Of a stretch of 64,000 nt of DNA, positions 17,346-27,754 are shown piece by piece. Every line of letters begins with the position of its first letter. Within the stretch, counting starts at the first letter, position 1. A model generated the notes under the pieces. The model was not told the DNA's origin. It searched no databases and saw only the letters and a list, made by a program, of their open reading frames with translations. The stretch is from Thalassotalea crassostreae (lineage in GTDB: Bacteria > Pseudomonadota > Gammaproteobacteria > Enterobacterales > Alteromonadaceae). Position numbers and translations under genes: made by a program. The DNA is taken from the NCBI RefSeq assembly GCF_001831495.1, contig NZ_CP017689.1, forward strand, positions 1,736,001-1,800,000. Reading direction: 5' to 3'.

Positions 17346-20000
17346 ATGACAGATGTAACAGTAAAACAACTTGCTAGTGAAATTGGAACAGACGAAGAAC
17401 GTTTGCTTTCCCAGTTGGCTGACGCCGGTATTAAAAAGAACGCAGACGAAAGTGTAACTGATCAAGAAAAAGAAACATTACTTGAACATTTACGCAAAGC
17501 CCATGGCGACACGTCTGATACACAACCAACTCGTATGACACTAAACCGTAAGAAGAAATCAACTCTTTCTATTGGTTCAGGCTCTAAGGCGAAACAGGTT
17601 CAAGTTGAAGTTCGTAAAAAACGTACTTACGTAAAAGCTAGTGATGTTGAATTAAAAGCACAAGCAGAAGCAGAAGCGAAAGCTGCGGCAGAAGCTGAAG
17701 AACAAGCACGTATAGAAGCAGAAGCAAACGCGAAAGCAGAAGCAGAAGCGAAAGCATTACGCGATGCAGAAAATAAAGCCAAAGCAGAAGCAAAAGCAAA
17801 AGCTGATGCCGAAGCAAAAGCTAAGGCGAAAGCGAAAGCAGAAGCAAAAGCGAAAGAAGCACCTGTAAAAGTTGAAAACGAAGAAGAGAAAAAGATTCGT
17901 TTAGCACAGGAAGCAGAACTTGCTGCAAAAGCTGAAGAAGAAGCCATGAAATCCGCTGAAGCGGCGAAAAAGCTTGCTGAAGAAAATGAAGCTCGTTGGA
18001 AAGAGCAAGAAGCTGAGCGTAAGAAGAAAGAACAAGAAGTTGTTCATGTAACCTCTTCTAAGTACGCACAGGAAGCTGAAGATAAAGTTGATCGCCAAGA
18101 TGAAGGCGGTGGACGTCGTCGTAAGAAGAAGAAAGGCGGTCAAAAAGACGCAAACGCTAAAGGCGCTCGTGGTAAAGGCAATCGTAAAGGTACGTTAAGT
18201 GCTCCTACAACTATGCAACACGGATTCCAAAAACCTGCGAAAGCGGTTGAGCGTGAAGTTCGTCTAGGCGAAACAATTTCTGTTGCAGAACTTGCCGACA
18301 AAATGGCGGTTAAAGGTGCTGAAGTTGTTAAAGTAATGTTTAAAATGGGTGCTATGGCAACCATTAACCAAGTTATCGACCAAGAAACTGCATCATTAGT
18401 TGTTGAAGAAATGGGTCATAACGTTGTACTAGTAAATGAAAATGCACTAGAAGACGCCGTACTTGAAGACAGAGGTCATGTTGGTGAATCAATCACTCGT
18501 GCTCCTGTTGTAACAATCATGGGTCACGTTGACCATGGTAAAACATCATTACTAGATTACATTCGTAAAGCAAAAGTTGCTGACGGTGAAGCGGGTGGTA
18601 TTACCCAGCACATTGGTGCTTATCACGTAGAAACTGGTCACGGTATGATCACTTTCTTAGATACTCCAGGTCACGCGGCGTTTACTGCTATGCGTTCTCG
18701 TGGTGCTAAAGCAACCGATATCGTAATCATTGTTGTTGCTGCCGATGATGGTGTAATGCCACAAACAATTGAAGCAATTCAGCATGCGAAAGCATCTGAT
18801 GCACCAATTATCATTGCCATTAACAAAATGGATAAAGAAGAAACCGACATTGAGCGTGTTCGTAGTGAGCTTTCTCAACATGACGTTCTTTCTGAAGAGT
18901 GGGGCGGTGACGTTCAATTCTGTCCTGTATCAGCGAAAACTGGTTTAGGTATTGATGACTTACTTGATGCTGTATTACTTCAAGCTGAAGTATTAGAGCT
19001 TACCGCTGTTGTTGATAAAATGGCGAGTGGTGTAGTTGTTGAATCGAAACTTGATAAAGGTCGCGGTCCAGTAGCGACAGTTCTTGTTCAAGAAGGTACA
19101 TTGAACCAAGGTGATATTGTACTTTGTGGTTTAGAGTATGGCCGTGTTCGTGCAATGCGCGATGAAAATGGTAAGCCAATTACTACTGCCGGCCCGTCAA
19201 TTCCAGTTGAGATCTTAGGTCTTTCTGGTGTTCCACAATCAGGTGACGAAGCGACAGTTGTTAAAGATGAGAAGAAAGCTCGTGAAGTAGCGCTATTCCG
19301 TCAAGGTAAATTCCGTGATGTGAAACTAGCACGTCAACAGAAAGCGAAACTAGAAAACATGTTCGCGAACATGTCTGAAGGCGATGTTTCTGAAGTTAAC
19401 GTTGTACTTAAGTCAGATGTTCAAGGTTCACTTGAAGCTATCTCTGATTCATTAACCAAACTTTCAACTGATGAAGTAAAAGTTAAAATCGTTGGTTCAG
19501 GTGTTGGTGGTATTACCGAAACTGATGCATCACTTGCAGCAGCGTCAAATGCTATTGTTGTTGGTTTCAACGTACGTGCTGATGCATCGGCTCGTAAAGT
19601 AATTGAATCTGAGAACTTAGACTTACGCTACTACAGCGTTATCTACGCATTGATTGACGAAGTGAAAGCTGCGATGAGCGGTATGCTTGCTCCTGAATTC
19701 AAACAAGAAATCATTGGTCTTGCAGAAGTTCGTGACGTATTTAAATCTCCAAAAATTGGTGCAATCGCTGGTTGTATGGTTACTGAAGGTATCATCAAAC
19801 GTAGCGCACCAATCCGTGTATTACGTGAAAACGTTGTAATTTACGAAGGTGAATTAGAATCACTACGTCGCTTTAAAGATGACGTACAAGAAGTTCGTAA
19901 TGGCACAGAGTGTGGTATCGGTGTTAAGAACTACAACGATGTTAAAGTTGGTGACCAAATCGAAGTATTCGAAACGGTTGAAGTGAAACGTTCTCTATAA
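17346..20000 (+). CDS. infB: Translation initiation factor IF-2
   Basis: GTPase that brings initiator tRNA to the 30S subunit. The 884-residue protein has the N-terminal IF2 domain ([16 protein letters not shown]), a long charged Ala/Glu/Lys helix at about 98-235 with repeats such as AEAKAKAEA, a basic RRRKKKKGG patch, a second N-domain, then the G domain with GHVDHGKT near 392, DTPGH and NKMD. Domains II-IV follow. The start ATG follows AAGGAGATAAG. Last gene of the rimP transcript, closed by a terminator. Confidence 0.98.
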   Translation: MTDVTVKQLASEIGTDEERLLSQLADAGIKKNADESVTDQEKETLLEHLRKAHGDTSDTQPTRMTLNRKKKSTLSIGSGSKAKQVQVEVRKKRTYVKASDVELKAQAEAEAKAAAEAEEQARIEAEANAKAEAEAKALRDAENKAKAEAKAKADAEAKAKAKAKAEAKAKEAPVKVENEEEKKIRLAQEAELAAKAEEEAMKSAEAAKKLAEENEARWKEQEAERKKKEQEVVHVTSSKYAQEAEDKVDRQDEGGGRRRKKKKGGQKDANAKGARGKGNRKGTLSAPTTMQHGFQKPAKAVEREVRLGETISVAELADKMAVKGAEVVKVMFKMGAMATINQVIDQETASLVVEEMGHNVVLVNENALEDAVLEDRGHVGESITRAPVVTIMGHVDHGKTSLLDYIRKAKVADGEAGGITQHIGAYHVETGHGMITFLDTPGHAAFTAMRSRGAKATDIVIIVVAADDGVMPQTIEAIQHAKASDAPIIIAINKMDKEETDIERVRSELSQHDVLSEEWGGDVQFCPVSAKTGLGIDDLLDAVLLQAEVLELTAVVDKMASGVVVESKLDKGRGPVATVLVQEGTLNQGDIVLCGLEYGRVRAMRDENGKPITTAGPSIPVEILGLSGVPQSGDEATVVKDEKKAREVALFRQGKFRDVKLARQQKAKLENMFANMSEGDVSEVNVVLKSDVQGSLEAISDSLTKLSTDEVKVKIVGSGVGGITETDASLAAASNAIVVGFNVRADASARKVIESENLDLRYYSVIYALIDEVKAAMSGMLAPEFKQEIIGLAEVRDVFKSPKIGAIAGCMVTEGIIKRSAPIRVLRENVVIYEGELESLRRFKDDVQEVRNGTECGIGVKNYNDVKVGDQIEVFETVEVKRSL

Positions 20001-20045
20001 TCTAGAGTGACTAATTTCATTACCAATAAGCGTTAATTAAAATTG

Positions 20046-20072
20046 AAAAATGGGAGCTTTGCTCCCATTTTT
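20046..20072 (+). terminator. Terminator after infB
   Basis: AAAATGGGAGC and GCTCCCATTTT pair around TTT with a T run. It separates infB from rbfA, so rbfA-truB needs its own promoter. Confidence 0.92.
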
Positions 20073-20121
20073 GTTCAGTATAGGTTTATCAACTGAGAAA
20101 GTTACGACTAAACTTGTACTA

Positions 20122-20281
20122 ATACCAATTGAGATAAATATGTGATCTACTTTTGGCTGAGGAAAAATCAATAAACACAAGGATAAAATTTCTATCTAGT
20201 TGTTCTATATAGATATTTTATACCGAAGTGGTTGTTTGTTTTAACCAGTCAAAATGAGCAGAAAGTTATTTCATTTGGTAT
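20122..20281. mobile_element. Candidate MITE-like element between infB and rbfA
   Basis: Inverted ends ATACCAATTGAGATAA (20122-20137) and, read on the other strand, ATACCAAATGAAATAA (20266-20281) match at 14 of 16 bases. The 160-bp interior has no gene. Such short elements with TACCAAT-type ends are, by recollection, common in Colwelliaceae. No second copy is in this window, so the repeat status is unproven. TAA-like bases flank both ends, compatible with a short target duplication. Confidence 0.55.
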
Positions 20282-20302
20282 AACTATAAAATTGGAGTCA
20301 AA

Positions 20303-20695
20303 ATGGCTAAAGAATATGCTCGTACTGACCGAGTAGGACAACAAATACAGAAAGAAATTTCTGTGATTCTAATGCGTGAAATCAAAGATCCACGCCTTGG
20401 AATGATCACTGTATCTGCAGTGGAAGTTACACGCGATTTAGCGTACGCAAAAATCTTTGTAACCTTTTTTAATGATGATAATACCAATGTGAAAGAGCAA
20501 ATCGCTATTTTAAACGATGCGGCGGGCTTTATTCGTTCAATCTTAGCCAAATCATTGCGAGCTCGCATCATGCCACAGCTAAGATTTGAATATGATAAAT
20601 CATTAGTAGAAGGCGTTAGAATGACATCATTAGTTGATCAAGTGATCCGTGATGATGAGCGAAAAGCGCATAAAGACGAGAACCAGGAAGACTAA
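20303..20695 (+). CDS. rbfA: 30S ribosome-binding factor RbfA
   Basis: Cold-adaptation and 30S maturation factor acting on the 5' end of 16S rRNA. The 130-residue KH-fold protein shows [43 protein letters not shown] in pattern, the full family signature, and [22 protein letters not shown]. truB starts two bases after its stop codon. An insertion-like element lies just upstream, so its promoter may be partly supplied or altered by that element. Confidence 0.97.
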   Translation: MAKEYARTDRVGQQIQKEISVILMREIKDPRLGMITVSAVEVTRDLAYAKIFVTFFNDDNTNVKEQIAILNDAAGFIRSILAKSLRARIMPQLRFEYDKSLVEGVRMTSLVDQVIRDDERKAHKDENQED

Positions 20696-20697
20696 CG

Positions 20698-21651
20698 ATG
20701 GCAAAGCGTAGAAAGGGTCGTCAAATAGACGGCGTTTTATTACTTGATAAACCTTATGAAATGTCTTCAAACCATGCTTTGCAAGCAGTTAAACGTTTGT
20801 ATTTTGCCAATAAAGCAGGGCATACCGGTGCGCTTGATCCATTAGCAACGGGTATGTTGCCAATATGTTTAGGTGAAGGTACTAAGTTTTCGCAGTTTTT
20901 ACTTGATACAGATAAAACTTACATTGTTACCGCAAAACTTGGTATTCGTACAACAACCAGTGATGCTGCCGGTGAAGTAGTTGCTGAAAAGCCAGTTACT
21001 ATTACTGATGCTGAGCTTTTACCTGCACTCGAGTCTTTTCGAGGTAAATCCAAGCAAGTTCCTTCGATGTACTCAGCACTTAAACATCAAGGTCAGCCGT
21101 TGTATAAGTACGCTCGTGAAGGTATTACCATCGAACGGGAAGCTAGAGATATCGAAGTTTACCGCTTGGATCTGTTGCGCTTTGAAGGTGACGAAGTCGA
21201 TATGGAAATACACGTATCGAAAGGTACATATATCCGTACCATTGTTGACGATTTAGGTGAGTTACTTGGCTGCGGAGCTCATGTATCAATGCTTAGACGA
21301 ACGACCGTCGGAAATTATCCCGTCGATAAAATGGTTACTATGGAACAGTTAAGGTCGATAGTTGAAAGTGCGCAAGAGCAAGATGCTAGCCCTTATGATT
21401 TGCTTGATGAATTGTTGTTACCGATGAATACTGCGTGTTATGAATTACCGGTAGTCAATGTTGATGACGTTTCGGCTAAGTACTTGCGTTTGGGCAACCC
21501 TGTACAAGCTGCGGGTGCGCCAATTGAAGGCTTAGTCCAGGTAACAAAAGGTGAAAATGAAGAGTTTATCGGTGTCGGTATTATTAACGATGATGGACTT
21601 GTAGCACCAAAACGCATCGTTGTCGATCATAGCGCAGCGCTTAACAACTAA
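20698..21651 (+). CDS. truB: tRNA pseudouridine(55) synthase TruB
   Basis: Makes pseudouridine 55 in the T loop of tRNAs. The 317-residue protein has the catalytic-Asp motif [15 protein letters not shown] near residues 40-55, plus [30 protein letters not shown] and [16 protein letters not shown]-terminal PUA-like domain covers about 255-317. Two-base spacing after rbfA shows tight translational linkage. rpsO follows after 190 bp with its own promoter. Confidence 0.98.
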   Translation: MAKRRKGRQIDGVLLLDKPYEMSSNHALQAVKRLYFANKAGHTGALDPLATGMLPICLGEGTKFSQFLLDTDKTYIVTAKLGIRTTTSDAAGEVVAEKPVTITDAELLPALESFRGKSKQVPSMYSALKHQGQPLYKYAREGITIEREARDIEVYRLDLLRFEGDEVDMEIHVSKGTYIRTIVDDLGELLGCGAHVSMLRRTTVGNYPVDKMVTMEQLRSIVESAQEQDASPYDLLDELLLPMNTACYELPVVNVDDVSAKYLRLGNPVQAAGAPIEGLVQVTKGENEEFIGVGIINDDGLVAPKRIVVDHSAALNN

Positions 21652-21719
21652 AATTGTCATTTGTCTAACGCGGTTAAGTTGCTCTACAGCCCTTTAATTG
21701 TCGTTGATAATACAATATT

Positions 21720-21770
21720 GCGTATTCTAAAATAAACCTTGCAAAGTACATTTTTGCTGTTAGAATACGC
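21720..21770 (+). promoter_or_regulatory. rpsO promoter enclosed by an 11-bp perfect inverted repeat
   Basis: TTGCAA (21739-21744) and TAGAAT (21761-21766) with a 16-base spacer form the promoter. GCGTATTCTAA (21720-21730) and TTAGAATACGC (21760-21770) are perfect inverted copies, the right one covering the -10. This may be an operator. Confidence 0.6.
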
Positions 21771-21790
21771 GCTCTTATCGTTTTGCTGAA

Positions 21791-21831
21791 TTAGTGTTTG
21801 GCTTAACGAATTTATTAACATTAAACACTAA
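21791..21831 (+). promoter_or_regulatory. Candidate S15 autoregulatory hairpin in the rpsO leader
   Basis: TTAGTGTTT (21791-21799) and AAACACTAA (21823-21831) pair perfectly. The right arm overlaps the first bases of the AAGG Shine-Dalgarno of rpsO. S15 is known to control its own mRNA through leader structure in E. coli; this hairpin could serve the same job. Confidence 0.5.
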
Positions 21832-21841
21832 GGTATTTATT

Positions 21842-22111
21842 ATGTCTTTATCAGTTGCTGAAAAAGCTGCAATCGTTGCAGAATACGCACAATCAGAAGG
21901 TGACACTGGTTCTCCTGAAGTTCAAGTTGCTTTGTTAACTACACAAATCAACCACTTACAAGGTCACTTCAAAGAGCACATCCATGATCACCATTCACGT
22001 CGTGGTCTTTTACGTATGGTTTCACAACGTCGTAAACTTCTTGATTACTTGAAGCGTAAAAACGTTGAGCGTTACACTACTGTAATCGCTAAATTAGGTC
22101 TACGTCGTTAA
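21842..22111 (+). CDS. rpsO: 30S ribosomal protein S15
   Basis: Binds 16S rRNA helix 22 and organises the platform. The correct start is the ATG at 21842 ([17 protein letters not shown]), giving the standard 89 residues, with AAGG eight bases before. An in-frame ATG 48 bases upstream lies inside the leader hairpin and adds residues not found in S15. The protein has [32 protein letters not shown] and ends KLGLRR. Normally followed by pnp; here three genes intervene. Confidence 0.98.
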   Translation: MSLSVAEKAAIVAEYAQSEGDTGSPEVQVALLTTQINHLQGHFKEHIHDHHSRRGLLRMVSQRRKLLDYLKRKNVERYTTVIAKLGLRR

Positions 22112-22421
22112 TAACGCGTTATCTAATCGAGAGAAGGAGCCTTATGGCTCCTTTTTTATTGCCTGAAATTTAGAAGCAAGCTTATTTTATATGGCTTTGT
22201 CATTTTCCAACGTATTTTATCGCATAACCACTTCCTATTTGCTTTATCCTGCCTTTATCTTTACATTGAAATAGTTATCTTTTTGATTTGTATGAAAAAA
22301 TAAGTGCGATTTATGAGTCGAACGAGAGAAATAAGAGTTTATTGTCATCGATAAGAAAAATATGAGCTAAGCTATTAGCAAGTTTAGAGCAATTATAAGT
22401 CAATTAAATTGAGAGAATTCA
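22112..22421. other. Intergenic region after rpsO
   Basis: 310 bp. Apart from the rpsO terminator at its start nothing is recognised; the rest is AT-rich upstream sequence for the next gene. Confidence 0.6.
22134..22157 (+). terminator. Terminator after rpsO
   Basis: AAGGAGCC and GGCTCCTT around TTAT, followed by T6. Strong; it uncouples rpsO from downstream genes. Confidence 0.93.
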
Positions 22422-23237
22422 ATGTTATTACGGAAATTAACTAAGCATATTCAAGAACAGAATTGGTTTGCCGTTTTTATTGATTTCTTAATTGTGGTTG
22501 TTGGTATTTTCGTAGGTTTGCAGGTAACTAATTGGAGCCAAAATCGTTCCTACGAAGCGACTACTCAGCAGTATTACCACCGATTAGTTGCTGATTTAAA
22601 TGCCGATATATATGTTTTTCAAACAACATTAGATTATTACACTACGGTTGAGCAGTATGCATCGAACACCATTGACTATATTCACAAACGTGAATCGAAT
22701 AATAGCTCTTTGAACAATAATTCATCTCAAAAATCTGATAGTCAATTTGTCATTAATGCTTATCAGGCCACTCAAATAACAACCAATGGCTTTCTTGAAT
22801 ATACATACAGCGAATTAGTATCATCCGGATTCATTCGTAACATTAAAAATAGTGAAATAAAATCAATGTTATCGGGCTATTATATCAATTCAAAATTTGA
22901 AGATTTTATGTATGTTGAAACAACGCCGTATCGTATTCAAATTAGGCGATTGTTATCAGCGAGCACTCAAAAAAAGATACGAGAACATTGTGGCGACCAA
23001 GAAATCTTTAATGATGATCGCACATCATACGAAATATCCTTACCTGAAACCTGTATTATTGAATTTGACCCAGAAACTGTCAGTAAAGAATTATCTGCAT
23101 TGCTAAGTTATAAGGAGCTAGAGCACGATTTGAACTATTTGATGAGTATTATTGCAATTGCAAAATATAATCTTCAACTTAACTTAGATCTGGCCAAAGC
23201 CATTAAAATTAATATAGAAACGCTGATAGAGAATTAA
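22422..23237 (+). CDS. Single-pass membrane protein, DUF6090-like
   Basis: A 271-residue protein with a short basic N-terminus, one membrane helix at about 18-36 (FAVFIDFLIVVVGIFVGLQV), then the motif TNWSQNRSYE and a long soluble helical domain facing the periplasm if the helix is a signal anchor. The N-terminal pattern of helix plus (V)GLQVTNW resembles the DUF6090 family; this was not verified. RBS GAGAG. The next gene begins 27 bp later, so both may be co-transcribed. Function unknown. Confidence 0.65.
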   Translation: MLLRKLTKHIQEQNWFAVFIDFLIVVVGIFVGLQVTNWSQNRSYEATTQQYYHRLVADLNADIYVFQTTLDYYTTVEQYASNTIDYIHKRESNNSSLNNNSSQKSDSQFVINAYQATQITTNGFLEYTYSELVSSGFIRNIKNSEIKSMLSGYYINSKFEDFMYVETTPYRIQIRRLLSASTQKKIREHCGDQEIFNDDRTSYEISLPETCIIEFDPETVSKELSALLSYKELEHDLNYLMSIIAIAKYNLQLNLDLAKAIKINIETLIEN

Positions 23238-23264
23238 TTTACTTATATAAACGGGAGTTGAATT

Positions 23265-23636
23265 ATGATGATAGTAATTAGCATTCTTGGCGCTTTGATC
23301 GTGTTTGCAGGAGTTTTGTTAGTAATTAAACCATTGATTATAATCGGGTACCTTAAATCACATAAAGACAGTTTATGGCTTTATTTATCTGCAATTATAG
23401 TACGCGTTATTGTTGGTTATTTGCTTATTGTATTTGCAAAACATTCAATTTATCCTGCCGCCATAACTGTAATTGGTTGGATTGCGGTCGTTGCCGCACT
23501 AGCGTTTTTAGTAATGGGGCGAGCTAAATTTACGCTGCTTTTAACATGGCTAATAAACTCGGCAATGGGCTATGCAAGATTGATGGGGATCCTCGCAATA
23601 ATCTTTGGCTCATTTATTCTCTATGCGTTTACGTAG
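23265..23636 (+). CDS. Small multi-pass membrane protein of unknown function
   Basis: A 123-residue, very hydrophobic protein with about four predicted membrane helices (4-27, 37-60, 64-87, 100-122). RBS GGGAG seven bases before the ATG. No family recognised. It follows the DUF6090-like gene by 27 bp in an apparent two-gene unit inserted between rpsO and pnp. Confidence 0.65.
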   Translation: MMIVISILGALIVFAGVLLVIKPLIIIGYLKSHKDSLWLYLSAIIVRVIVGYLLIVFAKHSIYPAAITVIGWIAVVAALAFLVMGRAKFTLLLTWLINSAMGYARLMGILAIIFGSFILYAFT

Positions 23637-23790
23637 ACTTCGAAGGATTAACTGAGGCGCGACTAAAGCATTCTAAAATTAAATAAGAATAAAATTGTTT
23701 TATCGCTATATTACAAACCGATTTTTTACTCTAATAAATTCCTGCTAGAATAAATCGGAATATGTTCAATTATAATAATAAGGAATTCAT

Positions 23791-25323
23791 ATGAGTGAAT
23801 CTTCAACTAGAGTACAACGACTGCTCAATAGCGTCGAAGTATGGGGAAACAAGTTACCGGATCCCGCCGCGTTATTTATCTTGTTATTGGCCTTTGTTTG
23901 GGCCCTTTCTTTTGCATTATCCGGAATCGACTTTAATGCAATCGATCCAAGAACCGGCGAAGCACTAATTATCCATAATCAGCTTTCGGGCTCGGCAATA
24001 ACTCAATTTTTCTCTTCTGTTGTCACTAACTTTTCTCATTTCCATCCTGTTGGTGTTGTATTGGTAGCAATGCTTGGTATTGGTGTAGCGGAATATTCTG
24101 GCTTTATTAATGCCGGATTAAGAGCGCTTATGGCGGTCACCGCAAAGTGGTTACTGACACCAATGATCATTATGGTTGGTATCGTCAGCCATTCAGCCGT
24201 TGATGCAGGCTATGTATTGGTTATTCCTCTAGGTGGTATTATTTTCTATGCTGCTGGCCGTCACCCGTTAGCTGGTATTGCGGCGGCGTTTGCCGGTGTA
24301 TCAGGTGGTTTCTCCGCTAACTTTGTACCTTCTTCTCTCGATCCAATGTTACAAGGGATCACACAAGCCGGTGCACAATTACTCGATCCCAATGTCGTTT
24401 TAAACCCGCTCAATAACTATTATTTTACGGCAATTTCATCAATTTTGATTATCTGTTTAGGTTGGTTTATTACCGATAAAATAGTAGAGCCTAAGTTAAA
24501 GGAAAATGCATTAGATGGTGACTTAGAAGATTTGCCAACTATGGAGCCGCTTGAAGATGATGAGAAAAAGGCGCTTAGGTGGTCGCTATTGTCGATTCTT
24601 CTGTTCGTGGTGATATTAACATTAACATCTTTGTCAGACGGCTCTGCATGGCGAGGAGACGATGGCACTCTTACCGCGTTTACCGCGCCTTTAATGAAGT
24701 CGATCGTGTCTTTAATATTTATGCTATTTCTGATCCCTGGCTTAGTTTATGGTTTTGCGATAGGAAAAATAAGAAGTAGTAAAGAGTTCATTGCCGGCAT
24801 GAGTAAAGCCATGGAAACAATGGGCTATTACTTAGTGATCATGTTTTTTATCGCTCAGTTTATTTACTCTTTTGGTCAATCAAACTTAGGGATTTTGTTA
24901 GCTGTAAAAGGCGCAGAGTTTTTAAAAGCAATGGCACTACCTAGCGGTGTTACAATCGCCGGAATTATATTTCTTACCGGCTTTATTAACTTGTTTGTTG
25001 GTTCAGCGTCGGCTAAATGGGCATTATTGGCACCGATATTTATTCCGATGTTAATGCAGTTAGGAATTTCACCAGACTTAGCTCAAGCGGCTTATCGAAT
25101 CGGCGATTCAAGTACTAACATCATTACTCCGTTAATGCCATATTTCCCATTAGTGGTGGTATATTGTCAGCGCTACGTTAAAGATGCTGGTATTGGTACT
25201 TTGACCGCAATGATGCTGCCATTCTCGATTTCGTTTCTCGTACTTTGGACAATATTCTTACTTGTCTACTGGACCATAGGCATTCCGTTAGGTTTGCAAT
25301 CAAGTTACGAATATTTGCCATAA
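23791..25323 (+). CDS. AbgT-family transporter
   Basis: A 510-residue inner-membrane transporter. The opening RLLNSVEVWGNKLPDPAALF and the central SHSAVDAGYVLVIPLGG, GFSANFVPSSLDPMLQGI and SASAKWALLAPIFIPM are AbgT/MtrF signatures; about 11-12 helices. Family members import p-aminobenzoyl-glutamate or export antifolate sulfonamides; which applies here is not visible. RBS AAGGAA. It stands alone with its own terminator, between the small membrane proteins and pnp. Confidence 0.92.
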   Translation: MSESSTRVQRLLNSVEVWGNKLPDPAALFILLLAFVWALSFALSGIDFNAIDPRTGEALIIHNQLSGSAITQFFSSVVTNFSHFHPVGVVLVAMLGIGVAEYSGFINAGLRALMAVTAKWLLTPMIIMVGIVSHSAVDAGYVLVIPLGGIIFYAAGRHPLAGIAAAFAGVSGGFSANFVPSSLDPMLQGITQAGAQLLDPNVVLNPLNNYYFTAISSILIICLGWFITDKIVEPKLKENALDGDLEDLPTMEPLEDDEKKALRWSLLSILLFVVILTLTSLSDGSAWRGDDGTLTAFTAPLMKSIVSLIFMLFLIPGLVYGFAIGKIRSSKEFIAGMSKAMETMGYYLVIMFFIAQFIYSFGQSNLGILLAVKGAEFLKAMALPSGVTIAGIIFLTGFINLFVGSASAKWALLAPIFIPMLMQLGISPDLAQAAYRIGDSSTNIITPLMPYFPLVVVYCQRYVKDAGIGTLTAMMLPFSISFLVLWTIFLLVYWTIGIPLGLQSSYEYLP

Positions 25324-25339
25324 AATTAACCTCTTAGAT

Positions 25340-25380
25340 AAAAAAGTGTGGTTGTGCATTGTGCCAATCACACTTTTTTT
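25340..25380 (+). terminator. Terminator after AbgT gene
   Basis: AAAAAGTGTG-GTTG and CAAT-CACACTTTTT form a long stem with a T run on the plus strand and an A run on the other, so it may work both ways. Confidence 0.85.
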
Positions 25381-25513
25381 TATTTTTACATACAATCTTC
25401 ACAGTTAACTGCCTATAACGACTAGCTTTACGAGGTGAAGTGCGTATAATTAGTCGCGAAATTATATATGAAATGAAATAGGGCATGGGTCCTATCTATA
25501 AAAGGAAAAAAAA

Positions 25514-27631
25514 GTGACTCCAATTACTAAAACATTTGAGTACGGACAACATACAGTAACTCTAGAAACAGGTGTTATTGCACGTCAAGCAACCGCAGCC
25601 GTAATGGCAAGCATGGATGATACATGCGTATTAGTCTCTGTAGTAGGAAAGAAAGATGCCAAAGAAGGCCAAGACTTTTTCCCACTTACAGTAAACTACC
25701 AAGAAAAAACTTATGCAGCAGGTAAAATACCTGGTGGTTTCTTCAAGCGTGAAGGTCGTCCTTCAGAAGAAGAAACATTAATAGCCCGTTTAATCGACCG
25801 TCCAATCCGTCCATTATTCCCTGAAGGCTTTAATAACGAAGTTCAAGTTATTATCACTGTAGTTTCAGCTAACCCTGAAATTAACCCAGACATTATCTCA
25901 TTATTAGGTACTTCTGCAGCACTTGCAATCACTGGTATGCCATTTAGTGGTCCAGTTGGTGCAGCGCGTGTTGGTTACTTAAACGATGCGTACATTTTAA
26001 ACCCGTTACAATCTGAACTTGAAGAAAGCAAACTAGACTTAGTTGTTGCTGGTACTGATGCCGCTGTATTAATGGTTGAATCAGAAGCTGACGTTCTTTC
26101 TGAAGAAGTAATGCTTGGTGCTGTTGTATACGGCCACGAGCAATCTCAAATTGCTATCAATGCAATTAAAGAATTTGCTGCTGAAGTTAATACGCCATCA
26201 TGGAACTGGGAAGCACCAGTTAAAAATGAAGCGTTAACGGCTAAGATTGCTGAAATCGCTGCTAGCGATGTAAACGAAGCTTACCAAATCACTGAGAAAG
26301 CGGAACGTTACGAAAAAGTTGCAGAGATCAGAAACTCAGTTGTTGAAAAATTATTTGCTGAAGACGAAGAACTAAACGTTCAAGAAGCTAAAGATTTATT
26401 CCACGACTTAGAGAAGAAAGTTGTTCGTGAACGTATCACATCAGGTAAGCCTCGTATCGATGGTCGTGATCCTGAAATGATCCGTGCACTAGACGTTATG
26501 ACTGGTGTTCTTCCTCGTACTCACGGTAGTGCAGTATTTACACGTGGTGAGACTCAAGCATTAGTTGCAGCTACTTTAGGTACGCAACGTGATGCACAAC
26601 GTATTGAAACAATCTTAGGTGAGAAAACTGACACCTTTATGTTGCACTACAACTTCCCTCCATACAGTGTTGGTGAAACTGGTTTTGTAGGTTCTCCAAA
26701 ACGTCGTGAAATCGGTCACGGTCGTCTTGCTAAACGCGGTATGTTAGCTGTTATGCCAACAATCGAAGAGTTCCCATACTCTATTCGTGTTGTTTCTGAA
26801 ATCACTGAATCAAACGGTTCATCTTCAATGGCGTCAGTATGTGGTACATCTCTAGCTCTTATGGATGCTGGTGTTCCAATTAAAGATTCTGTTGCTGGTA
26901 TTGCAATGGGGCTAGTTAAAGAAGGTGATAGCCACGTAGTTCTTTCTGATATCTTAGGTGATGAAGATCACTTAGGTGATATGGACTTTAAAGTTGCAGG
27001 TACTAAAGATGGTATCACTGCTCTTCAAATGGACATTAAGATTGAAGGTATTACTAAAGATATTATGCAAACTGCGCTTGTACAAGCAAAGGGCGCTCGT
27101 ATCCATATTTTAGGCACGATGGATGAAGCTATCAGCACAGCTCGTGAAGATATCTCACAATTTGCACCACGTATTCATACAATGAAAATCAGTGCAGACA
27201 AAATTCGTGACGTTATCGGTAAAGGTGGCGCAACTATCCGTCAACTTACTGAAGAGACTGGTACAACAATCGAAATCGAAGATGACGGCACAGTTAAAAT
27301 CGCTGCAACTTCTGGTGAGCAAGCTGATGATGCAATTAACCGCATTAAAGAAATCACTGCAGAAATCGAAGTTGGTACAATCTACACAGGTAAAGTTGTA
27401 CGTATCGTAGATTTCGGTGCATTCGTAAACGTATTACCAGGTAAAGATGGTTTAGTTCATATTTCACAAATCGCTGAAGAGCGCGTGAATAACGTGACTG
27501 ACTTCTTATCAGAAGGTCAAGAAGTTACGGTTAAGGTTCTTGAAGTTGACCGTCAAGGTCGCGTACGTTTAAGTATGAAAGAAGCTATTGAGAAGCCAAG
27601 CGAATCTAGCGAAGAGCCAGCTGCAGAATAA
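25514..27631 (+). CDS. pnp: Polyribonucleotide nucleotidyltransferase (PNPase)
   Basis: Phosphorolytic 3'-5' exoribonuclease and degradosome partner. The 705-residue protein starts with GTG at 25514, with AAAGGA eight bases before. Two RNase PH cores are visible ([16 protein letters not shown] with [27 protein letters not shown] with [16 protein letters not shown]), then a KH domain ([15 protein letters not shown]) and a C-terminal S1 domain ([18 protein letters not shown]). The leader carries a short ATAGG/CCTAT hairpin (25480-25497) that could be a site of autocontrol. Confidence 0.98.
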   Translation: MTPITKTFEYGQHTVTLETGVIARQATAAVMASMDDTCVLVSVVGKKDAKEGQDFFPLTVNYQEKTYAAGKIPGGFFKREGRPSEEETLIARLIDRPIRPLFPEGFNNEVQVIITVVSANPEINPDIISLLGTSAALAITGMPFSGPVGAARVGYLNDAYILNPLQSELEESKLDLVVAGTDAAVLMVESEADVLSEEVMLGAVVYGHEQSQIAINAIKEFAAEVNTPSWNWEAPVKNEALTAKIAEIAASDVNEAYQITEKAERYEKVAEIRNSVVEKLFAEDEELNVQEAKDLFHDLEKKVVRERITSGKPRIDGRDPEMIRALDVMTGVLPRTHGSAVFTRGETQALVAATLGTQRDAQRIETILGEKTDTFMLHYNFPPYSVGETGFVGSPKRREIGHGRLAKRGMLAVMPTIEEFPYSIRVVSEITESNGSSSMASVCGTSLALMDAGVPIKDSVAGIAMGLVKEGDSHVVLSDILGDEDHLGDMDFKVAGTKDGITALQMDIKIEGITKDIMQTALVQAKGARIHILGTMDEAISTAREDISQFAPRIHTMKISADKIRDVIGKGGATIRQLTEETGTTIEIEDDGTVKIAATSGEQADDAINRIKEITAEIEVGTIYTGKVVRIVDFGAFVNVLPGKDGLVHISQIAEERVNNVTDFLSEGQEVTVKVLEVDRQGRVRLSMKEAIEKPSESSEEPAAE

Positions 27632-27686
27632 GAATTTTTTAATTTAAAGAATCTTATTTCAATGCAAATCAATAAAAACTGTAAAT

Positions 27687-27712
27687 AAGGGAGCCGAATG
27701 GCTCCCTTTTTT
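27687..27712 (+). terminator. Terminator after pnp
   Basis: AAGGGAGCC and GGCTCCCTT around GAAT, then T run. Confidence 0.93.
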
Positions 27713-27754
27713 ATATACTATAGTCATACCATCAAATTTTAATTAGGTTCCCCT

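Noticed and set aside
17627..17947. Antisense Ala/Ser-rich open frame inside infB
   Set aside because: It mirrors the AEAKAKA codon repeats of infB; no RBS or independent sign of coding.
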